Shown here in pieces: positions 1 through 9,357 of a stretch of 64,000 bases of DNA. The position numbers were made by a program, and so were the translations under genes. The notes below the pieces were generated by a model that was given only the letters and a program-made list of their open reading frames with translations, searched no databases and was not told the DNA's origin. The DNA is from Gordonia sp. OPL2 (GTDB lineage Bacteria; Actinomycetota; Actinomycetes; Mycobacteriales; Mycobacteriaceae), in the NCBI RefSeq assembly GCF_003797825.1, contig NZ_RKME01000023.1, positions 1 to 64,000 of the forward strand, read 5' to 3'. Numbering within the stretch: the first letter of the stretch is position 1; each line of letters starts with the position of its first letter.

Positions 1-31
1 GGGTCTGCGGGCGGGCGGTAGGTTGGGATCC

Positions 32-499
32 ATGGCAGACGCACCCGTCACACCCGTCGAGTCCGGCCCGCACAAGGTGGCGCGGCGAGTCACCGTGAAC
101 GCCCCGGCCGCCGACGTCTTCGCCCTCGTCGCCAACCCGCACCGGCATCCCGAGCTCGACGGCTCGGGCACCGTCCGCGACACCCCGGTCAAGGGTCCGG
201 AGAAACTCAGCCGTGGCGCCCGATTCAGCGTCGGCATGAAGCAGTACGGCGTCCCGTACAAGATCACCTCGACGGTGACCGACTACGAGGACGGCAAGGT
301 CGTCGAATGGCAGCATCCGATGGGCCACCGGTGGCGCTGGGAGTTGTCGCAGTCGTCGCCGACCACCACGGAGGTCACCGAAACCTTCGACTACTCGACG
401 ATCAAGATCCCGAAGATCATCGAAATTCTCGGCTACGACAAGAAGAACGGACAGGGCATAGAGGGCACCCTGCAGGCGCTCGCCGCGCGCTTCGCCTGA
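32..499 (+). CDS. SRPBCC (START-like) family protein
   Basis: A 155-aa protein of the SRPBCC / polyketide cyclase-like helix-grip fold. It shows the usual N-terminal pattern of this fold, a strand followed by APAADVFALVANPHRHPE at about residues 28-45, and a C-terminal long amphipathic helix after EVTETFDYS. These proteins bind hydrophobic ligands in a central cavity; the ligand cannot be read from sequence. I chose the ATG at 32 over an in-frame TTG at 23 because it is the stronger start codon; only 31 bases lie upstream, so promoter and ribosome site cannot be judged. No signal peptide, so cytoplasmic. Followed 17 bases later by a gene of unknown function on the same strand. Confidence 0.8.
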   Translation: MADAPVTPVESGPHKVARRVTVNAPAADVFALVANPHRHPELDGSGTVRDTPVKGPEKLSRGARFSVGMKQYGVPYKITSTVTDYEDGKVVEWQHPMGHRWRWELSQSSPTTTEVTETFDYSTIKIPKIIEILGYDKKNGQGIEGTLQALAARFA

Positions 500-516
500 C
501 CCGGATCGCCGCACAC

Positions 517-1179
517 GTGCCGACCCGCATCGATCACCTGCCGCCTCCCGCCGACCTCGCCCCGGCATGGTCGGCAATCGCCGCGACCCTCGCCACCCGC
601 GGGCCGCGCTGGGCGACGAGTGCCTTCGCCCGCGGGCCGCTCTGGCACCACGACGACGGAGGCGGCAACTGGGCCGATCTCGTCCACGGCGCCGACGGAC
701 GCGCCGTGCTGCTCGGCCACGATCACGAGTACTCCGACACGTATTTCCGTGAGGCCGCCGAGTACTTCGGTGAGGACGAGACCGACCTGCTGGCCGACGC
801 CGACGACTGGTGGGCGGCCCTTGCCGCCGGACATCTCGAGGCGATCCGGACCGATGGGATGTGGCTCGGATTCCTCTACGCCTTCGACGGCACGAACTGG
901 TGGCGCGCCGACTACGAGGCCGACGACGGTTTCACCTCGTTGGCGCTTCCGTTCCTCGATCGCAGCCGCACGGTCGCGGCCGTCGTCGACGATCTGACGC
1001 AGCACTGCCAGGCCGAATCGCATCCCGTGCCGGCCGACCTCGAGACGCGGGCCCGACGTCTTGTCGCCGTCTGCCCGGAGCTCACCGACGACGTGGCCGG
1101 ATACGTGTTCGACGGCCTGACACCCGACCTCGACCCAGCCGCGGCAGTGACCGCGGCACGCGCGTTTCGGCAGGTATGA
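517..1179 (+). CDS. Uncharacterised 220-aa protein
   Basis: I do not recognise the family. The frame is open well upstream of 517, but the upstream part overlaps the SRPBCC gene and has an unnatural Arg/His-rich composition, so the GTG at 517 is the likely start. The protein is acidic and Trp-rich, with WADLVHG near residue 50, clustered aromatic residues in the middle (DDWWAALA, GTNWWRADY), and no signal peptide or membrane segment. It sits 17 bases after the SRPBCC gene and may share its transcript. The 161 bases between its stop and the carboxylase gene hold no feature I can name. Confidence 0.65.
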   Translation: MPTRIDHLPPPADLAPAWSAIAATLATRGPRWATSAFARGPLWHHDDGGGNWADLVHGADGRAVLLGHDHEYSDTYFREAAEYFGEDETDLLADADDWWAALAAGHLEAIRTDGMWLGFLYAFDGTNWWRADYEADDGFTSLALPFLDRSRTVAAVVDDLTQHCQAESHPVPADLETRARRLVAVCPELTDDVAGYVFDGLTPDLDPAAAVTAARAFRQV

Positions 1180-1340
1180 CACTCCGTGCCGTTTCTTCCG
1201 TACTCGCGCGTAGCGATTTCATTCGCAAGAATCAGCACGTCTGACCACCGCGCGTGTCCGGAAACACCGTTGACCTGGACCGCCGAGCTGCACCACCAAC
1301 CCCCGTGGATCGCAGCACGACGAAGTGAAGGGAGTCGGTG

Positions 1341-4300
1341 ATGTTCACTCGCATTGCCATCGTGAACCGAGGCGAGGCCGCCATGCGCCTCATCCATGCC
1401 GTTCGAGGCCTCTCCGAGGAGACCGGCCGGCCGATCGAGGTGATCGCGCTGCACACCGATGTGGACAGCACCGCGACCTTCGTCCGCGAGGCCGACGTCG
1501 CCTACGACCTCGGGCCCGCCGCGTCGCGGCCCTACCTGAACATGAAGCTGCTCGAGCATGCGCTGCTCGAGACCAACGCCGACGCCGCCTGGGTCGGCTG
1601 GGGCTTCGTCGCCGAGGACCCGGCGTTCGCGGAACTCTGCGAACGCATCGGTGTGACGTTCGTCGGTCCGTCGCCCGAGGCCATGCGGAAGCTCGGCGAC
1701 AAGATCGGCGCCAAGCTGATCGCCGAAGAGGTCGGCGTGCCGGTCGCGCCGTGGAGCCGTGGAGCTGTCGAGTCCATCGACGAGGCCGTGGCCGCAGCTG
1801 CCGACATCGGCTACCCGCTGATGCTCAAGGCGACCGCCGGCGGTGGTGGCCGCGGCATCCGCGTCGTCACCAACGACGACGACCTCCGCGACGCCTACAC
1901 CCGCACCAGCGAGGAGGCCGCCCGCGCCTTCGGCAGCGGCATCGTGTTCCTCGAACGTCTGGTCACCGGGGCCCGGCACGTCGAGGTGCAGGTCATCGCC
2001 GACGGCCAGGGAACCGCGTGGGCGCTCGGCGTCCGCGACTGCTCGGTGCAGCGTCGCAACCAGAAGATCATCGAGGAGTCGGCGTCGCCGGTGCTCGGCG
2101 AGGAGCAGGTCGCCGAGCTGAAGTCGTCGGCCGAGCGGCTCGCCGTCGCGGTCGGCTACCGGGGCGCGGCGACCGTCGAGTTCCTGTACCACCCAGGCGA
2201 GAAGCTGTTCGCCTTCCTGGAGGTCAACACCCGCCTGCAGGTCGAGCACCCGATCACCGAGATCACCACGGGCTTCGACCTCGTGCGGGCCCAGCTGCAC
2301 GTCGCCTCCGGTGGACGACTCGAGGGTGAACCGCCGCGCGAGCGCGGTCACGCCATCGAGGCCCGACTCAACGCCGAGGACCCCGACCGCGACTTCGCGC
2401 CGGCGCCCGGCCGCATCGACCTGCTGCAGCTGCCCGCCGGCCCGGGCATCCGTGTCGACACCGGCGTCAGCGAGGGCGACACCATCCCCGCCGACTTCGA
2501 CTCCATGATCGCCAAGATCATCGCCTACGGCCGCGACCGTGACGAGGCGCTCGGACGTCTGCGTCGCGCGGTCCGCGAGACCAAGGTGATCATCGCGGGT
2601 GGCGCCACCAACAAGAGCTTCGTGCTCGAACTCCTCGATCAGCCGCAGGTGATCGACGGCAGCGCCGACACCGGGTGGATCGACCGGGTCCGCGCCGAGA
2701 GCGGTCTCGTCGCGAACCGACACTCCGCGATCGCGCTGGCCGCCGCCGCCATCGACGCGTACGAGGAAGAGGAACTCGTCGAGCGGCAGCGCCTGATGTC
2801 GACGGCCTCCGGTGGTCGTCCGCAGGTCCAGCACGAGAGCGGCCGTCCTCTCGACCTCAAACTGCGCGGCGCCGGCTACCGCGTGCGGGTCGCGCGCATC
2901 GGCGCGCACCGCTTCCGCGTCGCCATCGAGGCAGGCACCGAAACGCACACCGCCGACGTCGACCTCGAACGGTTCGACGAGCACAGCGCCCAGCTCGTGG
3001 TGAATCGGGTGCGCTACCGCCTCGTCACCGACACCCACGGACCCATCCACCTCGTCGACGTCGACGGTGTGACCCACCGGGTGAGCCGCGACGAAGGCGG
3101 TGTCGTGCGGTCGCCCGCGCCCGCACTGGTCGTCGCCACCCCGCTCGAGGTCGGCGCCGAGGTCGAGGCCGGCGCGCCGGTGCTCGTGCTCGAGAGCATG
3201 AAGATGGAGACCGTGCTGCGCGCACCGGTCCGCTCGCGACTCAAGGAATGCGCGGTGTCGGTCGGCAGCCAGGTCGAGACCGGGGCCACCCTGCTGCGTC
3301 TCGAGCCGCTCGCCGACGACGACGAGGACGACGCTGTCGAGGAGGCCACCGGCACCGTCGACCTCGAACTGCCGGCCGCGCCGAATCTCGAGCCGCACGA
3401 GCGGACCACCCGCAGCCAGGAGGATCTGCGCAGCCAGCTCCTCGGCTACGACGTCGATCCGCACGACCACACCCGTCTGCTCGACGAATACTTCGCGGTC
3501 CGTCGCGCCGCGATCGAGAGCGGCCGACGTCCGCTGGCCGACGAACTCGAATTGATCACCGTCTTCGCCGATCTCGCGGAGCTGAGCCAGAACCGGCCGT
3601 CGAGCGATGAACTCGGTGTCGAGCACGTGCACAGCGCTCGCGAGAACTTCCACACCTATCTGCAGAGCCTCGACGTCGAACGCGACGGTCTGCCCGAGTC
3701 GTTCCACGATCAGCTCGGTCGCGCCCTGGGCCACTACGACGTCGCCGATCTGGAACGCACCCCCGAGCTCGAGGCCGGGGTCTTCCGGATCTTCCTGGCG
3801 CTGCAGAACCCGACCGACTCGGTCACCGTGATCAGCACCCTGCTGCGCGAATGGCTGCGTGAGCCGACACCGCGCGACGAGTTGCGCGAGGCGGTCGGCA
3901 CGGCCCTCGACCGCCTGGTCGCGGCAACGCAGGTCCGTTTCCCGGCCATCGCCGATCTCGCGCGCGGTGTCGTCTACGCCTGGTACGGCCAGCCGTTGCA
4001 GCGACGGGACCGCGCCCGCGTCTACAACAACGTGCGCAAGCAGTTGCGGTACCTGGACGAGAACCCGAACGCCTCCGACCGGAACGAGCGCGTCGACGAC
4101 ATGGTCCGCAGCACCGAGCCGCTCGTGCGTCTCCTGGGGCAGCGGATCGACCGCGGAAACCTCGACAACACCGTCATGCTCGAGGTGCTGACCCGTCGCT
4201 ACTACGGGAACAAGGGACTTTCCGAGGTGCGCACGCACCAGGCCGGTGGCGCGACGTTCGTCTCCGCGGAGCGCGACGGATTGAACCTCGTCTCGGCGGC

Positions 4301-6833
4301 CGTCGGTTTCGAGGCGCTGCCCGCCGCGATGGGCGGTCTGGCCGACCTCGCACGCGACACCGCATCGGTCGTCGACGCCGACATCTATCTGAGCTGGGAA
4401 CAGCAGCCCGACGACTTCGATGTGCTCGCCGGCACTCTGCACGAGATCGTCGCGAACAGCGCTCTGCCCCCGCAGGTGCATCGCGTGACCGTCACGGTCG
4501 CCGGCAGTGGCGATGCGCGCATGCATCATCACGTCACGTTCCGTCCGTCGGCCACCGGTATGGCCGAGGAGCGGCTCATCCGCGGACTGCACCCCTACAT
4601 CGCGCAGCGGATGCAGATGGAACGGCTGCGCAAGTTCGACCTCACCCGACTGCCGTCGTCGGACGACGAAGAGGTCTACCTGTTCCGTTGTGTCGCAAGG
4701 GAGAACGCCTCCGACGAACGTCTCATCGCGTTCGCCCAGGTGCGTGACCTCACCGCGATGCGCGAGCCGGACGGCCGACTGCTCACGTTGCCCACCGCCG
4801 AAGCGGTCCTGGCGTCGTGCGTCGACTCGATCCGCCGGGCCCAGCGCGGATCGCGCCGTCCGTCGAGCACCAACCGCATCATCATCTACGTGTGGCCGCC
4901 CATCGATGCCGATGCCGACGTCCTCGACACGATCGCCGACCACATCCGCGGCACCACACGGGGAGTCGGCCTCGAGGAGGTGCAGCTCATCGCCCGCAGT
5001 CGTGATCGCGAGACCGGAGAGCTGACCAAGGTCACGGTGCAGTTCTCGGTCAACGCCACCGGCGGATTCGACGTGAAGGTGGGCGAGCCGTCCGACGACC
5101 CGATCGAGCCGGTCGACGAGTACCGACAGAAGGTGCTCCGCGCAGCGAAGCGCAACACCGTCTACCCGTACGAATTGGCCGATCTCCTGGGCGAATTCAC
5201 CGAATACGATCTGGACGCCGAGCAGCGCCTCATCCAGGTGGACCGTCCCAAGGGGCACAACACCGCGGCGATGGTCGCGGGCGTCGTCACGACGTCCACC
5301 GAGAAGTACCCGCAGGGCGTCACGCGCGTCGTGCTGCTCGGTGATCCGACCAAATCGCTGGGCGCACTGTCGGAACCGGAGTGCAGCCGGGTCATCGCGG
5401 CACTCGACCTCGCCGAGCAGATGCAGGTGCCGCTCGAGTGGTACGCGTTGTCGTCGGGTGCCCGCATCTCGATGGACTCGGGCACCGAGAACATGGACTG
5501 GGTCGCCCGGGCACTGAAGCGGGTCGTCGAGTTCACCCAGGCGGGTGGCGAGATCAACATCGTCGTCGCCGGGATCAACGTCGGCGCGCAGCCGTACTGG
5601 AACGCCGAGTCGACGATGCTGATGCACACCAAGGGAATCCTGGTGATGACGCCGGACTCGGCGATGGTGCTGACCGGCAAGCAGTCGCTGGACTTCTCCG
5701 GTGGTGTGTCGGCCGAGGACAACTTCGGTATCGGTGGTTACGACCGCGTGATGGGCCCCAACGGTCAGGCACAGTACTGGGCGCCGAACCTCGGTGCCGC
5801 ACGCGATCTGCTGATGTCGCACTACGACCACACCTATGTGGTGCCGGGCGAGCGGACGCCGCGTCGTGCGGAGACCAACGATCCGTCCGACCGTGACATC
5901 TCCGATTACCCACACGTCCTCGCGGGCAGCGACTTCACCACCGTCGGACAGATCTTCTCGTCGGCGAGCAACCCGGATCGCAAGAAGCCCTTCGACATCC
6001 GAACAGTCATCCGTGCGGTCGCCGACCAGGATCACGCGGTCCTCGAGCGGTGGGCGGGTATGGCCGATGCGGAGACCGCGGTCGTGTGCGACGTCCACCT
6101 GGGCGGAATCCCGGTGTGCCTGTTGGGCATCGAGTCGCGCGAGGTGCAGCGTCGCGGGTACACCCCGACCGACGGTCCGGACACCTACACCGCGGGCACG
6201 CTGTTCCCGCAGTCGTCGAAGAAGGCTGCACGCGCGATCAACGTCGCCAGCGGCAACCGCCCCCTGGTGGTGCTGGCCAACCTGTCCGGATTCGACGGCT
6301 CGCCGGAGTCGATGCGCAAGCTGCAGCTGGAATACGGTGCGGAGATCGGGCGCGCAATCGTGAACTTCCAGGGCCCCATCGTGTTCTGCGTGATCTCGCG
6401 CTATCACGGCGGTGCGTTCGTGGTGTTCTCCAAGGCGCTGAACCCGAACATGACGGTGCTGGCGATCGATGGCTCGTTCGCCTCCGTTCTCGGTGGTGCC
6501 CCCGCCGCGGCGGTGGTGTTCGCCGGTGAGGTCGCCAAGCGCGTCGGTGCCGATCCACGGGTTCGCGAACTCGAGGCGAGTGTCGCGCAGGCCTCCGGCA
6601 CCGACCGGTCGAGTCTCAACGCCGAACTCGCCGACACCCGGCAATCGGTGCGGGCGGAGAAGATCAGCGAGATCGCGGCCGAGTTCGACGCCGTGCACAG
6701 CATCCGTCGGGCCGTCGAGGTCGGTTCGGTCGATGCCGTGATCCAGGCCGACGAGCTGCGCCCGCGGATCATCGGCGCGATCGAGTCGTCGCCGGCCTGG
6801 GGTCCCCGCAGCGCACACGCCACCACGTCGTAG
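1341..6833 (+). CDS. Single-chain multidomain biotin-dependent acyl-CoA carboxylase
   Basis: An 1830-aa protein carrying a whole biotin-dependent carboxylase on one chain. Residues about 1-450 are biotin carboxylase, with the ATP-grasp glycine loop KATAGGGGRGIRV near 163-175 and EVNTRLQVEHP near 293. A biotinyl domain follows, with ESMKMET and the biotinylated Lys near 621. A long central region (about 680-1200) has no bacterial Acc counterpart. The C-terminal 560 residues are carboxyltransferase of the acetyl-CoA carboxylase type (GINVGAQPYWN, GGVSAEDNFGIGGYD). The order BC-BCCP-central-CT resembles eukaryotic acetyl-CoA carboxylase rather than separate AccA/AccD subunits. The reaction is ATP- and bicarbonate-dependent carboxylation of an acyl-CoA to malonyl-CoA or a homologue; the substrate is not determined. 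The ATG at 1341 follows a GAAGGG site with good spacing; a GTG three bases earlier fits less well. Confidence 0.9.
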   Translation: MFTRIAIVNRGEAAMRLIHAVRGLSEETGRPIEVIALHTDVDSTATFVREADVAYDLGPAASRPYLNMKLLEHALLETNADAAWVGWGFVAEDPAFAELCERIGVTFVGPSPEAMRKLGDKIGAKLIAEEVGVPVAPWSRGAVESIDEAVAAAADIGYPLMLKATAGGGGRGIRVVTNDDDLRDAYTRTSEEAARAFGSGIVFLERLVTGARHVEVQVIADGQGTAWALGVRDCSVQRRNQKIIEESASPVLGEEQVAELKSSAERLAVAVGYRGAATVEFLYHPGEKLFAFLEVNTRLQVEHPITEITTGFDLVRAQLHVASGGRLEGEPPRERGHAIEARLNAEDPDRDFAPAPGRIDLLQLPAGPGIRVDTGVSEGDTIPADFDSMIAKIIAYGRDRDEALGRLRRAVRETKVIIAGGATNKSFVLELLDQPQVIDGSADTGWIDRVRAESGLVANRHSAIALAAAAIDAYEEEELVERQRLMSTASGGRPQVQHESGRPLDLKLRGAGYRVRVARIGAHRFRVAIEAGTETHTADVDLERFDEHSAQLVVNRVRYRLVTDTHGPIHLVDVDGVTHRVSRDEGGVVRSPAPALVVATPLEVGAEVEAGAPVLVLESMKMETVLRAPVRSRLKECAVSVGSQVETGATLLRLEPLADDDEDDAVEEATGTVDLELPAAPNLEPHERTTRSQEDLRSQLLGYDVDPHDHTRLLDEYFAVRRAAIESGRRPLADELELITVFADLAELSQNRPSSDELGVEHVHSARENFHTYLQSLDVERDGLPESFHDQLGRALGHYDVADLERTPELEAGVFRIFLALQNPTDSVTVISTLLREWLREPTPRDELREAVGTALDRLVAATQVRFPAIADLARGVVYAWYGQPLQRRDRARVYNNVRKQLRYLDENPNASDRNERVDDMVRSTEPLVRLLGQRIDRGNLDNTVMLEVLTRRYYGNKGLSEVRTHQAGGATFVSAERDGLNLVSAAVGFEALPAAMGGLADLARDTASVVDADIYLSWEQQPDDFDVLAGTLHEIVANSALPPQVHRVTVTVAGSGDARMHHHVTFRPSATGMAEERLIRGLHPYIAQRMQMERLRKFDLTRLPSSDDEEVYLFRCVARENASDERLIAFAQVRDLTAMREPDGRLLTLPTAEAVLASCVDSIRRAQRGSRRPSSTNRIIIYVWPPIDADADVLDTIADHIRGTTRGVGLEEVQLIARSRDRETGELTKVTVQFSVNATGGFDVKVGEPSDDPIEPVDEYRQKVLRAAKRNTVYPYELADLLGEFTEYDLDAEQRLIQVDRPKGHNTAAMVAGVVTTSTEKYPQGVTRVVLLGDPTKSLGALSEPECSRVIAALDLAEQMQVPLEWYALSSGARISMDSGTENMDWVARALKRVVEFTQAGGEINIVVAGINVGAQPYWNAESTMLMHTKGILVMTPDSAMVLTGKQSLDFSGGVSAEDNFGIGGYDRVMGPNGQAQYWAPNLGAARDLLMSHYDHTYVVPGERTPRRAETNDPSDRDISDYPHVLAGSDFTTVGQIFSSASNPDRKKPFDIRTVIRAVADQDHAVLERWAGMADAETAVVCDVHLGGIPVCLLGIESREVQRRGYTPTDGPDTYTAGTLFPQSSKKAARAINVASGNRPLVVLANLSGFDGSPESMRKLQLEYGAEIGRAIVNFQGPIVFCVISRYHGGAFVVFSKALNPNMTVLAIDGSFASVLGGAPAAAVVFAGEVAKRVGADPRVRELEASVAQASGTDRSSLNAELADTRQSVRAEKISEIAAEFDAVHSIRRAVEVGSVDAVIQADELRPRIIGAIESSPAWGPRSAHATTS

Positions 6834-6857
6834 GGCGGGCGTGGGCCCTTCGTGCGT

Positions 6858-6877
6858 CACCCCCTCTTCGGGGGGTG
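6858..6877. terminator. GC-rich hairpin between carboxylase and synthetase genes
   Basis: CACCCCC and GGGGGTG form a perfect 7-bp stem around a 6-base TCTTCG loop, 25 bases after the carboxylase stop. There is no T-tract, so this is at most a weak or attenuating terminator; the acyl-CoA synthetase starts 35 bases downstream. Confidence 0.35.
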
Positions 6878-6911
6878 CCGACCGCGCGGCGTGACGTGGA
6901 TCATAGTGTCC

Positions 6912-8603
6912 ATGACGAGCAACACCGACCTCTACCGCGCCGGCCGCGATCAGATGATCGAGCTGGTCGGCGACTACGACCGCGCCGTCGCCGAGTTCCG
7001 CTGGCCAGTACTGTCCGGACGCTTCAACTGGGCCATCGACTGGTTCGACGTGATCGCGCGCGGCAACGACCGTCCCGCGTTGTGGATCACCGAGCAGGAC
7101 GGTTCGGAGGTGAAGGTCTCCTTCGCCGAGATGGCCGAGCGGTCGGATCGGGTGGCGACCTGGCTGCGTTCGCTCGGCATCGGCAAGGGTGACCGGGTCA
7201 TCCTCATGCTCGGCAATCAGGTCGAGCTGTGGGAGGCGATGCTCGGGGTGCTGAAGCTCGGTGCCATCGTGATGCCGACGACAGCGGCCCTCGGCACGGC
7301 CGACCTGTCGGACCGGATCGCGCGCGGCGCGGCGCGCTGTGTGATCGCCAACGCCGCGGACAGCGCCAAGTTCGACGCGGTGGACGGCGACTACCTGAGG
7401 ATCGCCGTCGGCGCATCCGTGGACGGATGGCACCGGTATGCCGAGTCGGCGGACACCGAGTCGGCGGGACCGTTCACCGCCGACACCGACGTCGACGACC
7501 CGATGCTCATCTACTTCACGTCCGGTACCACCAGCCGGCCCAAGCTCGTCGAGCATTCGCAGACCAGTTATGCGATGGGACATTTCACGACCATGGCGTG
7601 GATCGGGGTGACGCCGGGCGATGTGCACCTCGCGATCAGCTCGCCCGGGTGGGCCAAGCATGCCTGGAGTTGCTTCTTCGCGCCGTGGATCGCGGAGGCG
7701 ACGATCTTCGTCTACAACTACAGCCGGTTCGACGCCGCGGCGTTGATGGACCAGCTGCGTCGGGCGCGGGTGAACACCTTCTGCGCCCCGCCGACCGTGT
7801 GGCGCATGCTGATCCAGGCCGATCTGGGAGCGCGTCCGGAGGGGATGCGTGAGCTCCTCGGTGCCGGCGAGCCGCTGAACCCGGACGTGATCCGTCAGGT
7901 CGAGAAGGCCTGGGGTCTCACGATCCGTGATGGATTCGGTCAGACCGAGACCACGCTGCAGATCGGCAACACGCCGGGCGCACCGGTGAAGGCGGGGTCG
8001 ATGGGGCGTCCGATGCCGGGAGTGCCTGTGGCGCTGGTCGATCCGATCACCGGCGAGGAGTCCGACGAGGGCGAGATCTGTCTGGATCTGGCCCGGCATC
8101 CGGCCAACCTGATGACCGGCTACCTGGGCGATCCGGAACGCAACGATCGGGTGATGGACGGTGGCTACTACCACACAGGCGATGTCGCACAACGGGATTC
8201 CGACGGCTACATCACCTACATCGGCCGCACCGACGACGTGTTCAAGTCGTCGGACTACAAGGTGTCGCCGTTCGAACTCGAGAGCGTGCTCATCGAGCAC
8301 CCCGCCGTCGTCGAGGCCGCGGTGGTGCCACAGCCCGACGACACCCGACTGGCCATCCCGAAAGCGTATGTCGCCCTGGCCAACGGCTGGGAACCCACCG
8401 AGGAGACGGCCCGCGCGATCCTCGAGTACTCGCGCGATCACCTCGCCCCGTACCTGAAGGTCCGACGCGTCGAGTTCTTCGAACTGCCGAAGACGATCTC
8501 GGGCAAGATCCGCCGTGTCGAACTCCAGCAGCGGGAGACCGAGGCGCACAAGGCAAGTCAACCGATCGACTCCGAGTACCGGTACGAGGATCTGATCAGC
8601 TGA
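6912..8603 (+). CDS. AMP-forming acyl-CoA synthetase
   Basis: A 563-aa adenylate-forming enzyme of the acyl-CoA synthetase class. It activates a carboxylic acid to the acyl-AMP and then the CoA thioester. The ATP-binding loop FTSGTTSRPK lies near residue 200, the A5-type motif GFGQTETT near 340, the hinge YIGRTDDVFKSSDYK near 440, and the catalytic Lys in KTISGKIRR near the C terminus. The length is normal. The ATG at 6912 fits where the conserved sequence begins; an in-frame upstream extension to 6852 would run through the hairpin. It lies 78 bases after the carboxylase and may supply its acyl-CoA substrate, which is an inference from adjacency. The chain length of the substrate cannot be read from sequence. 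Confidence 0.88.
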   Translation: MTSNTDLYRAGRDQMIELVGDYDRAVAEFRWPVLSGRFNWAIDWFDVIARGNDRPALWITEQDGSEVKVSFAEMAERSDRVATWLRSLGIGKGDRVILMLGNQVELWEAMLGVLKLGAIVMPTTAALGTADLSDRIARGAARCVIANAADSAKFDAVDGDYLRIAVGASVDGWHRYAESADTESAGPFTADTDVDDPMLIYFTSGTTSRPKLVEHSQTSYAMGHFTTMAWIGVTPGDVHLAISSPGWAKHAWSCFFAPWIAEATIFVYNYSRFDAAALMDQLRRARVNTFCAPPTVWRMLIQADLGARPEGMRELLGAGEPLNPDVIRQVEKAWGLTIRDGFGQTETTLQIGNTPGAPVKAGSMGRPMPGVPVALVDPITGEESDEGEICLDLARHPANLMTGYLGDPERNDRVMDGGYYHTGDVAQRDSDGYITYIGRTDDVFKSSDYKVSPFELESVLIEHPAVVEAAVVPQPDDTRLAIPKAYVALANGWEPTEETARAILEYSRDHLAPYLKVRRVEFFELPKTISGKIRRVELQQRETEAHKASQPIDSEYRYEDLIS

Positions 8604-8663
8604 GCCCTCGCGCATGTATGCCATTTATGCTGGTCATGTGCATTCTCACCATTGGAGGCTGAC

Positions 8664-8885
8664 ATGGCCGTGACGCAGATCGATCTCGATGATGATGCGC
8701 TGAGCGAGGTCATGCGTCTGGCCGGCGTGCACACGAAGAAGGAGGCGGTCAACCTCGCAATGCGCGACTACGTCGAACGCTTCCGTCGCATCGAATCGCT
8801 GGCCCGATCTCGTGAGCTGGCGAAACATTGGGATTACGAGGGCTGGACGAAGGCGAGGTCCGACGAGAAGTCGGTCGGCCGGTGA
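8664..8885 (+). CDS. vapB: VapB-type antitoxin
   Basis: A 73-aa antitoxin. The N-terminal half (VTQIDLDDDALSEVM, then HTKKEAVNLAMRDYV) is a ribbon-helix-helix DNA-binding fold of the type found in VapB antitoxins of actinobacteria. The C-terminal half, with LAKHWDYEGW, would wrap the toxin. GGAGG at 8654-8658 is 5 bases from the ATG, which decides the start over an in-frame TTG at 8652. It overlaps the toxin gene by 4 bases (GTGA), the classic coupled toxin-antitoxin arrangement. VapB normally represses its own promoter together with VapC. The bases just upstream contain repeated TATGC words that could be the operator, but this is weak. Confidence 0.85.
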   Translation: MAVTQIDLDDDALSEVMRLAGVHTKKEAVNLAMRDYVERFRRIESLARSRELAKHWDYEGWTKARSDEKSVGR

Positions 8886-9286
8886 TCCAGTTCCTCATTG
8901 ATTCCTCGGCGGTGTGGAAGCTTCAGCGACAGCCGGAGTCGACCGCGATCTGGGATTCCTCGTTGGTGAGCGGAGCCGTGGGGTCGTGCGAGCCGCAGCG
9001 GGCAGAGTTCCGGCGCTCGGCGCGAAACGCGAGCGAGTTGGACGAGATGAATCAAGTGTTTCGCGAGATCTATCCGGACGTGCCGGTGCCCAAGTCTGTC
9101 TGGCGGTGGGTCGATTCGGCACAGCACACACTTGCGGGTGTCGGCGCTGTTCGCGCGTTGTCGGTGGTGGACCTGCTCATCTGTGGGACCGCGGCCGCGC
9201 ACGGTCTCGTCGTCCTCCACGACGATAGCGACTATGAGACGGCAGCCCGCCATCTCGCCGACGTCGTGCCCCATCCGCAGACGTAG
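8882..9286 (+). CDS. vapC: VapC-type PIN-domain ribonuclease toxin
   Basis: A 134-aa PIN-domain toxin. The acidic metal-binding residues are recognisable in order: Asp in FLIDSSAVW at the N terminus, Glu in CEPQRAEF, Asp in LSVVDLLICG, and Asp in VVLHDDSDYE near the end. Family members cleave tRNA or rRNA and stop growth when the antitoxin is degraded; this target is unknown. The GTG at 8882 overlaps the vapB stop; a longer open frame from 8828 would duplicate the antitoxin region and is rejected. The last codons run into the left arm of a strong stem-loop. Confidence 0.86.
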   Translation: MIQFLIDSSAVWKLQRQPESTAIWDSSLVSGAVGSCEPQRAEFRRSARNASELDEMNQVFREIYPDVPVPKSVWRWVDSAQHTLAGVGAVRALSVVDLLICGTAAAHGLVVLHDDSDYETAARHLADVVPHPQT

Positions 9287-9327
9287 CGGAAACCGCCTCC
9301 AGGCGCCGATATCCGCTACGTCTGCGG
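9275..9327. terminator. Long stem-loop, probable bidirectional terminator
   Basis: A perfect 16-bp inverted repeat, CCGCAGACGTAGCGGA at 9275-9290 and its complement at 9312-9327, with an inner CGCCT/AGGCG stem at 9294-9305. The left arm contains the vapC stop codon. It sits between vapC (+) and the hydrolase gene ending at 9358 (-), where a shared terminator is expected. No T-tract, as is common in high-GC actinobacteria. Confidence 0.7.
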
Positions 9328-9357
9328 CGGTCGGCAGGCGAGGGGAGGCGGCGGGAC

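Noticed and set aside
912..8624. A 2570-residue open frame on the minus strand
   Set aside because: It is antisense to the carboxylase and synthetase genes, is full of His/Arg/Asp runs, and has no domain. It is the normal shadow of GC-rich coding DNA.
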